Source: Gemmatimonadota bacterium (GTDB taxonomy: Bacteria > Gemmatimonadota > Gemmatimonadetes > Longimicrobiales > Gaopeijiaceae). Taken from it: DNA of 40,945 bases. Numbering within the stretch: position 1 is the first letter of the stretch; the number at the start of each line of letters is the position of its first letter. The stretch covers positions 1 to 40,945 of the forward strand of contig JAJDVT010000044.1 in assembly GCA_022826005.1 (NCBI GenBank), given 5' to 3'. The position numbers and the translations under genes were made by a program. Positions 16,982 through 23,098 of this stretch are shown piece by piece. The notes under the pieces are model-generated. The model made no database searches. It had not been told where the DNA came from and saw nothing but the letters and a program-made list of their open reading frames with translations.

Positions 16982-18004
16982 ATGGTGACCGATCCGTCAA
17001 CCGATCCCAGGACGATGCAGTCAGCTTGGGGACTGGATACTAGACACCAACTCGCGAAGAGGATGTGCGAGTTCTTCGCCCCTGAAAATCGTGAGAAGGG
17101 TTTCGCGGCAGTCGGTAGGGAGTTGTCGGACCCAGCCCGCGCTGAAGGCTTGACCCTGATCGACTTTGCGAGTTGCTACCCTGGAACGCCGGGTACCGGA
17201 GAACCACTGAATGTATTTCGTCTCTCGGAACTCATGGAACGAATGGTCTCCGTGGGCCTCCTGACACGTCTCATCGGCCGTCCGGGCATCTGGGGGATCC
17301 CCGAGTCCCAGTACCTGTACTTTGGACCAACGGATGACCGTGGCGATACCATGAATCTCGTGCTGGCGCTCGGCCCAGATTTCCTCTATCGGGTGTGTGA
17401 GCCGGGCTTGGTCCACATCGCTGGAAAGAAGGAGGGTGTTGTTGACGCCGGAACCGGGATCGTCGTGGACGACCGTCATGTCCTTACCTGTCACCATGTG
17501 GTTTCCGACATGAAGGTCGATCCGGAACAGACGTTTCAGGATCACGAATACGAGATCACTGATGAGTTGATCCATCGGCACCCGAAGATTGACATGGCCG
17601 TGATTCGTGTGAACGGGCCGCCCTTGGCCCCCCTGCCCGATCTCGTTCTGCGACCGCCCATCGTGGCACAGCCCGTGTTTGCGCTTGGCTACCCCAAACT
17701 CCCAGGTCTTCAGCGTGCGTACGTGATAATGCAGCCCGGCGCGGTAACGAACGAATCCGTCATTTCATTGGCGGGCGACAGTCTGTTCCTCTATTCCGCT
17801 ATAGCCAGACCAGGCAACAGCGGGGGTCCGGTCATGTCCGAAGACGGCTATCTCGTGGGTATGTCCATCGCAGATGCGACCGCTGAATACTGCAACAAGG
17901 ATGCGTTCTCTCCGCACTATGCGGGCATCCCTAGCCAAGTGCTCTTCCATGCTGTGGACGACCTTGAACTAGGTATTCAATTGAGATTCCAGGCCTGTGA
18001 GTGA
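16982..18004 (+). CDS. Trypsin-like serine protease with N-terminal helical domain
   Basis: Chymotrypsin-fold protease. The triad is readable: His172 (VLTCHHVVSD), Asp204 (KIDMAVIRV) and Ser280 (RPGNSGGPVM). ATG at 16982 is chosen over an upstream in-frame GTG because AGGAGGG lies about 11 bases before it. Residues 1-110 form a separate domain (HQLAKRMCEFFA, LSELMERMVSVGLLTRLIG, GIWGIP) resembling small helical or winged-helix adaptor modules that precede effector proteases in bacterial conflict systems; I cannot assign a named family. There is no signal peptide or PDZ domain, so it is a cytoplasmic protease rather than a typical periplasmic HtrA. Genes of this layout (adaptor plus trypsin) occur in antiphage and programmed-death loci; that role is inference. 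Confidence 0.8.
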   Translation: MVTDPSTDPRTMQSAWGLDTRHQLAKRMCEFFAPENREKGFAAVGRELSDPARAEGLTLIDFASCYPGTPGTGEPLNVFRLSELMERMVSVGLLTRLIGRPGIWGIPESQYLYFGPTDDRGDTMNLVLALGPDFLYRVCEPGLVHIAGKKEGVVDAGTGIVVDDRHVLTCHHVVSDMKVDPEQTFQDHEYEITDELIHRHPKIDMAVIRVNGPPLAPLPDLVLRPPIVAQPVFALGYPKLPGLQRAYVIMQPGAVTNESVISLAGDSLFLYSAIARPGNSGGPVMSEDGYLVGMSIADATAEYCNKDAFSPHYAGIPSQVLFHAVDDLELGIQLRFQACE

Positions 18005-18192
18005 TCTCAGAAGGCTCTATGCCACACCATTGGCCGCGCATCCTCGTCGGGTACGGAGTCGCCCTCCTCCTCCACGCCGTGGAGAACACGACGCTGGCCG
18101 AACGCATTCGGCGTATCTCCGCCGCCCTTCCGGGAAAGCTATGCCACGCCACCGCCGTCCCTACGACCCTCCTGCCGAGCGCCCGTACCGCG

Positions 18193-18213
18193 AGAACGGC
18201 AGATCGTGCAGTC
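18193..18213 (+). repeat. Partial copy C of the palindromic repeat
   Basis: Twenty-one bases identical to the left half of copy B (22826-22846), sharing the core GGCAGATCGTGCAGTC. The right half is not preserved. It sits between a broken coding-like stretch (from ATG 18019) and the next gene. Confidence 0.5.
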
Positions 18214-18303
18214 GTAGTGCGCTATCATCAACCACATATCGTCGGAGTTGCGTTCGTCGGCGCAAGTGCCCGGCAAACGGACCCTTCCCGAGGCGACAAC
18301 AGA

Positions 18304-19095
18304 ATGCGATTGATTAGAGGGTGCGAGAAACAGTTCCTGCCGAGCGAGACCGGCGGGGTGTGGCTCAGCAAAGCATCGGTGTATCGGCGCATCGGCGAAG
18401 AAGACGGCGTGGGCGACCGCAGAGAGGGCGAGGTCAGGAAGAAGGAGGAGGGGGGGCACCTATCGGTCGAGTGGGAGCCGAGGGATGGGCTCCCGCCAGC
18501 GCTTCGCAGCGCGATCGAGAAGCATGAGGGATCGGCGGCCGAAACCGAAGAGTTTCGGGCGCTATTGGCTGCGAGGGATGACGATCCCGACCTAGCTCTT
18601 CAGCGAATCGGACGCGGCGAATGGACTACGAGCCAGAACGTGGTCGTCAACGACGACGAGATTGCCAGTCCATATCTGCTCTGCTTGGCGCGCGAGCCAA
18701 CGACAAGGGAGGAGTGGGAACGGCTCCGTGCCGCACTTCCGGAACGCTACGACGCTTGGACGGTGACGGCAGATATCGACGCGTTGCAGTTCGAAATCGA
18801 ATGCGGCATCAAGAGGTGGCTCGCGACCGAGCGGATAACCCGGTACCGGATAGAACGAGCGAGTGGTTGGGTAACCTATCCCTTCGACGACGCACCGCCG
18901 AGTGGAGACCCGACCGAAGTGTTCCGGATGTCCCGTTGGTTTCGCAAGCGAACGAAGTATCAAGCGCAGGCGGAGTACAGATTAGCTTGGAGTCTCAGCA
19001 GCGATCAGCGGGTCGACATGCCGGAGACGATCGACGCGGAACTAACGCGTACGGGCCTGCGCCTGTTCGAGCCATGGACGCCGTCAAGCGGTTGA
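18304..19095 (+). CDS. Hypothetical protein, 263 aa
   Basis: Family not recognised. The frame is open from 18001, but the segment before ATG 18304 contains repeat C and loses protein-like character. MRLIRGCEKQFLPSETGGVWLSKASVYRRIGEED looks like a natural N-terminus, and GAGGCG lies about 10 bases upstream. The protein is charged and soluble, with a Glu/Arg-rich middle (EKHEGSAAETEEFRALLAARDDDPD) and conserved-looking patches (SQNVVVNDDEIASPYLLCLAREP, MSRWFRKRTKYQAQAEYRLAW). It has no membrane segment and no catalytic motif I recognise. The alternative start is ATG 18019, which gives 358 aa. It follows the protease on the same strand and may be its partner. Confidence 0.55.
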   Translation: MRLIRGCEKQFLPSETGGVWLSKASVYRRIGEEDGVGDRREGEVRKKEEGGHLSVEWEPRDGLPPALRSAIEKHEGSAAETEEFRALLAARDDDPDLALQRIGRGEWTTSQNVVVNDDEIASPYLLCLAREPTTREEWERLRAALPERYDAWTVTADIDALQFEIECGIKRWLATERITRYRIERASGWVTYPFDDAPPSGDPTEVFRMSRWFRKRTKYQAQAEYRLAWSLSSDQRVDMPETIDAELTRTGLRLFEPWTPSSG

Positions 19096-19651
19096 TCTCC
19101 TTGTACGGATCGAGCCTGCCGGGCGCAAAGGTCGCGGCCCGGCCCGTCATCCTGTCCTCGGTCCTCGGCAACCCGGCGGAGGCCTTTTCCACCAGAGGCT
19201 CCGTCCGCGACCTGACCGAGGGGGGCTCATCGGGCGTTACGCCTGCGCAACGTGAGGTCGTTCCGGCGGTTTGAGAGAGCATGGACGTGCCCATCGGACG
19301 CCTGACGGCATACCGCGTCGCCCGCGTCGCTACCTCATGGACGACGCCGCGATCCGGTACGACTACCAACGCCGTGAGCCGAACCCTGGCGCCAACGAAG
19401 GAGTGCACCGGGTGTTCCCCGGAAACTCACCCGCCAGGCAGCGTGGAGGGTCGATCCCCCAAGGCAGGCCGCTGCCTTGACAGAAGAGGGCCTGCTCGCG
19501 AGACCGTGCGATAGCCAAGACACCGCGCACCGGCTCCCGCGACCGGAACCGAGTTAGCTCGCACCCACCCGCCACCGCAGCCAGTTCGCGCTCGCATCGG
19601 TCATGCGGGGACACCATGCCGCGACCCGTCTCCGAGCACCAGTCGGGGGCA

Positions 19652-19695
19652 TGTCGAATAGCGGCAATCTGGCGGGACCGTTTGACGCTGATCTT
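19652..19695 (+). repeat. Decayed IS21-like end, left
   Basis: GGCGGGACCGTTTGACGCTG at 19671-19690 and its flanks match, in inverted orientation, the terminus at 22731-22802. The inner ~20 bases differ by one inserted T; the next ~16 bases outward match at about 11. No transposase remains between the two ends. Confidence 0.4.
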
Positions 19696-19797
19696 CCCAT
19701 CGGCGCAGTAAGGTCGTCGGTCCGGGACTTTCGAGCTTCCGGCCTGCCCGGAGTTGGACCCCTTCTCACTCTCGCCCGCTGGCGGTGCACGGAGAGT

Positions 19798-19830
19798 AGT
19801 CCTTGGCCCCCCAAAGGGGGGCCAAGGACT
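19798..19830. repeat. Perfect 15-bp stem-loop
   Basis: The left arm AGTCCTTGGCCCCCC pairs completely with the right arm across an AAA loop. A second perfect stem follows 28 bases later at 19859-19891. The pair resembles REP/REPIN-like structure. Confidence 0.7.
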
Positions 19831-20101
19831 GGTCGTCCTCCGCAATCGCGCGCCAACCGCGAGCCGCTCCCCTGAAGGGGGAGCGGCTCGCGCCCTATGG
19901 GTGTGCGTCGCGGCTCATCAACGGACTGAAGGAAAGGATAGCAGGAAACCCGGGCGGGCCTAAGTCCAAGATGACCTGCGCGGGGTGGCTTCCGAGGGGC
20001 CTCCCCCGCGCAGGTGGAGTTCAGAGAGCCCATCCCAATCGCCTCTTCCTAGCCCGCCTAGTGGGGAAATCTCAACCGCAGGGTGTCACGTAACGAATCT
20101 A

Positions 20102-20120
20102 TGTTACTGATTTAGTAACA
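20102..20120. promoter_or_regulatory. Palindromic operator of the abiE operon
   Basis: TGTTACTGATTTAGTAACA is a perfect 7-bp inverted repeat with a 5-base centre, placed just before the predicted promoter. AbiEi-type antitoxins bind inverted repeats upstream of their own operon, so autoregulation here is likely. Confidence 0.6.
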
Positions 20121-20132
20121 ATCATGTCTGTA

Positions 20133-20161
20133 TTGACACTGAGGCTGACAGGGGCTAAGCT
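20133..20161 (+). promoter_or_regulatory. Predicted sigma70-type promoter of abiE
   Basis: TTGACA at 20133-20138, a 17-base spacer, then TAAGCT at 20156-20161. The perfect -35 box and ideal spacing stand out in this high-GC DNA. The promoter lies downstream of ATG 20124, which argues that the antitoxin starts at ATG 20209. Confidence 0.5.
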
Positions 20162-20208
20162 TCCCTATTCTCCCCAATTCAACAGGACGCTCCGCCGGGT
20201 CAACGTCA

Positions 20209-21005
20209 TGGCCAGATCCATCCCGCCTTCGCTTGCCGCGCTCGTCGAGAACCTCGAACTGGAGCGGAAACCCACCGTCACCCTCGAGGAGATCTCCCGC
20301 ATTGCCGAGGAACAGGGGCTTAAGACCCCTGGGAGGATTATCGCGCACCGCCTCGCTCGGCTCGGATGGCTGCTTCCCACCCCGGTGCGGGGTACTTGGG
20401 AGTTCGCTCCGGCCGAGCGCGCCGGTGCGATCCCGGACGCCGACCCACTCCTCCCCCTCAAAGCGCTCCTCTCGGCCTCCCACGAAGATCTCCCCGCGGC
20501 CCTGGCCCTTGGGTCGGCGCTGTGGGTCCAGGATTTGGCCGACCGATCTCCTGACCGGCATGAAATCGCGTTGCCCTACGGAATACCCATTCCTCCGGCA
20601 CTCCGACGCGAGTACCGCGTTCTGCGGCACACCGCCCATCTGGATCCAGCTCACGTTGGAGATCTCCCGGTCCACCGGCCGGCCACCATCCTGGTCCACT
20701 TGGCCACTCGCCCCACGGACGTCCGGAGCTGGTCGAGTGTGTTGGACTGTCTCTCGGCCCTGGTCCAACTCTCGAGCTACGATGAGATCGCGACCGAGCT
20801 ACGGGGGCGGCCGAAGTCCGTCTATGTACGTCTGGCTTACGTTACGAGCGGAGTCGAACCCGAATTGTCTTCGCGGCTGGGGATTGAACCAGCAGGGAAG
20901 GTGTGGTTCGGTCCGAGACGGACGTTGCGACGGCACGATTCGACCTGGAACGTCGCCGACACGGTGCTGCCCTACCATCCTTCGGAGGTCAGGAGGCGAC
21001 CGTGA
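20209..21005 (+). CDS. abiEi: AbiEi-type antitoxin / transcriptional regulator
   Basis: Antitoxin of a type IV toxin-antitoxin pair, in which the AbiEi protein represses the operon and counteracts the AbiEii nucleotidyltransferase without forming a stable complex. The N-terminal ~60 residues form a winged-helix-like region (VTLEEISRIAEEQGLKTPG, RIIAHRLARLGWLLP). An alpha/beta domain follows, with the WxFAP strand, ALALGSALWVQDLADRSP and a C-terminal DNA-binding-like segment. ATG 20209 is preferred because the predicted promoter lies between it and the longer alternative ATG 20124 (28 more residues). Its stop overlaps the toxin start. Assignment rests on gene pairing and domain pattern. Confidence 0.75.
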
Positions 21006-21949
21006 TCGGCGACGATCACGCGCTTACCCTTGGGTATGTGGCCCGTCACGTTCCGCCCGCTTCCAGGATCGGAATCGACGTGGCCGTGCTCGATATCGCA
21101 CAGGATTTCCTGCTCGCCCACCTGGCTGAACGGGGCGTGCTGGGAGATTTCGCGATCTTCAAGGGAGGGACGGCCCTCCGGAAGCTGTTTGCTGGCGCTC
21201 AGGGCCGATTCTCGACGGACATGGACTTGGCCGCACGGGAACCGGAGGCCGACCGTCACGCACTGGCGGCGATCATCGCTGGCGAAGCAGATGTTGCTCT
21301 CGGCCCCTTCCGCTTCAGGCCTTCGAGCACGAGAGGCCGCTGGCATATCGCGGTGGAGAGCCCGTTTGGGAATCTCGCGATGTCGGTGAAGCTCGACGTG
21401 GGCCCGCCAACCTGGCTCGCGCCCGAGCCAAGGCCGTTCGTCCCCCACGTTACGCACGACCGGTACGGTTTCACCCTGCCGACTATCCCGTCGGCGCGGT
21501 TGGAGGAGATTCTCGCTGAGAAGATTGCCCGCTTGACTCGGAGCGGGACGGCACGGGACGCGTCCGATCTGGTTTGGGCGGCGACGACGAGCCCTCACTC
21601 CGGATTCTCGATCGATCGGGTTCGGAGGCTGGCCATGCTGAAGGTCTGGGTGGACAACCACGGCTTGGGTCCAGCGTGGTCATCCGCCCTGTCGCCGCGC
21701 CCATTCGACCCAGAGCGATGGCTCTCTCCGCGAGAGGATTGGGATGACGAACAGATCGGACTGTTGACCCACCCGCCGCCGTCCCTCAGCGAACTGGAAG
21801 CGAGGCTCCACCGGCGGTATGCTTGGCTCCGCGATCTGACCGAGAAAGAAGGACGGTTGGCTTCGGCGGATGCGTGGGATCGATCGGAGGTGATCCGGGC
21901 GGTACGCGATCTCGAGCACTCGGCTCTAACGGACACACAGCTTTGGTAA
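21002..21949 (+). CDS. abiEii: AbiEii-type nucleotidyltransferase toxin
   Basis: Nucleotidyltransferase of the DNA polymerase beta fold. Family members transfer nucleotides to acceptor RNA, in studied cases tRNA ends, and arrest growth; in AbiE this gives phage abortive infection. Motifs are intact: KGGTALRK (Gly-Gly at residues 55-56), the Asp pair 73 and 75 in FSTDMDL, third Asp132 in VKLDVG, and the helical EKIARL and ARDASDL signatures at about 173-190. The GTG start at 21002 overlaps the antitoxin stop (GTGA) and has AGGAGG about 8 bases upstream. The C-terminal ~120 residues are charged and helical. The catalytic set looks active. Confidence 0.88.
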   Translation: MIGDDHALTLGYVARHVPPASRIGIDVAVLDIAQDFLLAHLAERGVLGDFAIFKGGTALRKLFAGAQGRFSTDMDLAAREPEADRHALAAIIAGEADVALGPFRFRPSSTRGRWHIAVESPFGNLAMSVKLDVGPPTWLAPEPRPFVPHVTHDRYGFTLPTIPSARLEEILAEKIARLTRSGTARDASDLVWAATTSPHSGFSIDRVRRLAMLKVWVDNHGLGPAWSSALSPRPFDPERWLSPREDWDDEQIGLLTHPPPSLSELEARLHRRYAWLRDLTEKEGRLASADAWDRSEVIRAVRDLEHSALTDTQLW

Positions 21950-22040
21950 TCCAGCCCCCCCGAATTGCCTGGAAATGTATCTCGCGCCGTGCGATTCTGC
22001 GCCGGGCGCGACCGGAGCGAACGCAGAGCGGATCGACAGC

Positions 22041-22466
22041 ATGGCTGAGCCGAACCTGAAACCTGAACAGATTGCACGCGAGACGATCGACTGGTTGCTC
22101 CGACAATCTGGCTGGATCGTCCAGCCCAAGAACAAGATCGACTTCAGCGCCGGTCCGGGCATCGCCATTCGCGAGTATCAAACCGGCGTCGGACCCGCCG
22201 ACTACGTGCTCTTCGTCGACACAGCACCTGTCGGCGTCATCGAAGCGAAGCCCGAGGACTGGGGGCCAGAAGCTCACGACGGTCGCGGCGCAGTCCGGCG
22301 GGTACGCGACCGCCCCGGCTCAAATGGGTCAGCGACAACAAAGCCGCTCCCATGCATCTATGAGAGCACGGGCATCATCACGTGCTTCACCGACGCCCGC
22401 GACCCAATTCCCCGCTCCCGGGAGGCATTCAGCTTCCTCCGTCCCGATACGATGCGCGAGCGATGA
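22041..22466 (+). pseudogene. HsdR N-terminal fragment (type I restriction)
   Basis: Remnant of the DNA-cleavage subunit of a type I restriction enzyme. It begins ATG 22041 (MAEPNLKPEQIARETIDWLL) and carries the PD-(D/E)XK-like core of HsdR: GIAIREYQTGVGPADYVLFV then GVIEAKPEDWG. After that the frame is broken: the expected QKLTTVAAQSGGYATAPAQM lies in another frame, and the first frame then resumes with LPCIYESTGIITCFTDARDP and SFLRPDTMRER before stopping. Intact HsdR proteins are about 800-1100 aa; motor and C-terminal domains are absent. Non-functional. Confidence 0.8.
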
Positions 22467-22730
22467 TCGCGGCCTCATGGGCCAATGGACTCCCGGGGCC
22501 AGTCTCGCGCGCCTCGCCGCCGAGAAAGCGGGCGAAGACGCAGGCGGTGATTTCGTTGGTGCGGGTGGGAATCATCCGTCACCGTTCGCCAGCAACCACT
22601 ACGCCGGCGGCGATGTCCGCAAGCAGCGCCACGTAGCCGGAAAACCGAAGATACCGCAGCCGCGAGCGTTACCGGGCAACTTCGCCGGTGGAGGGCAGGG
22701 TCTCCTTCAGGCCATCGCGCCGGACCGTGC

Positions 22731-22802
22731 GAAGAGCAGCGTCAACGGTCCCGCCAAATGCCCGCCATTTGACCCCCGTTTCCCCGCCATTTGAGCCCGA
22801 CA
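22731..22802 (-). repeat. IS21-like terminus, right
   Basis: Read on the minus strand from 22802 it begins TGTCGGGCTCAAATGGCGGG and repeats TCAAATGGCGGG 22 bases later. A 5' TG end plus two direct repeats at about this spacing is the layout of the ends of the intact IS21 element at 38090-40945, with different sequence. It faces inward toward the related remnant at 19652. Confidence 0.45.
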
Positions 22803-22821
22803 GGCCCGATCTCGACCTCAC

Positions 22822-22883
22822 GGCAAGAACGGCAGATCGTGCAGTCCCAGTTGAACTTAGGAGATTCCTTGCCGTGATTCGCG
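22822..22883 (+). repeat. 62-nt palindromic repeat, copy B
   Basis: Same length as copy A, 48 of 62 bases identical. Arms GGCAAG and CTTGCC pair, with a compensatory A-T in place of the G-C of copy A. It lies 16 bases from the broken end of a tRNA-Val gene, just as copy A lies beside the broken end of the LRR gene. Confidence 0.65.
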
Positions 22884-22898
22884 GTCCGATTTGATCGA

Positions 22899-22938
22899 TT
22901 GTAAGGCAGGCGCTCTGAACCAACTGAGCTAAGCGCCC
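22899..22938 (-). tRNA. tRNA-Val(TAC) 5' half, truncated
   Basis: On the minus strand: acceptor strand GGGCGCT, TA, D-arm GCTCAGTTGGTTCAGAGC, then the anticodon stem 5' side CCTGC and complete loop CTTACAA (anticodon TAC, valine). The sequence then departs (TCGATC instead of the expected GCAGG), so the anticodon 3' stem, variable loop, T-arm and acceptor 3' strand are missing. It cannot make a tRNA. The break falls exactly at the end of the anticodon loop, a known crossover position for some tRNA-targeting integrases. Confidence 0.75.
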
Positions 22939-23098
22939 CGTTTGAACTTACGGGATTCGGGCGGAGCATGTTCGCCAATCACGGGTGAGCCATCTCGGCT
23001 TCTCGTCAATGCAGGCCGGCAGCTCCGCGTCGCGCCAGTCCCTCGTAGTCCGGGAACCGCTCGGCGTCGTCTGCGCGCACCGGTGTTCGCCGTCCTCC

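Larger units (their letters stand above)
19096..20101 (+). other. 1-kb non-coding region with strong hairpins and a decayed IS-like end
   Basis: No convincing gene. It holds an IS21-like end remnant (19652-19695) and three long stem-loops: 19798-19830 (15-bp perfect stem starting AGTCCTTGG, AAA loop), 19859-19891 (14-bp perfect stem starting GCGAGCCG) and 19975-20014 (11-bp stem CCTGCGCGGGG). The stems have no T-tracts, so they are not simple terminators. The region ends at the operator of the AbiE genes. Confidence 0.6.
22467..23098 (+). other. Junction region of repeats and fragments
   Basis: No gene is supported. In order it contains unassignable sequence, an IS21-like terminus (22731-22802), repeat copy B (22822-22883), a tRNA-Val 5' half (22899-22938) and, next to it, TTGAACTTACGGGATTC (22943-22959), which resembles part of the interior of repeat B. 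It looks like a patchwork of past insertion and recombination events. Confidence 0.6.

Noticed and set aside
19074-19274. 66-codon frame starting at ATG 19074
   Set aside because: Overlaps the preceding gene, lacks a ribosome-binding site and has low-complexity, unstructured sequence.
19798-19891. The paired hairpins as rho-independent terminators
   Set aside because: Neither stem is followed by a T-run and no gene ends close upstream.
22822-22883. The 62-nt repeats as integron attC sites
   Set aside because: Copy B has GTTGAAC, which fits an R-box consensus, but copy A does not keep it, and no integron integrase is in the window.
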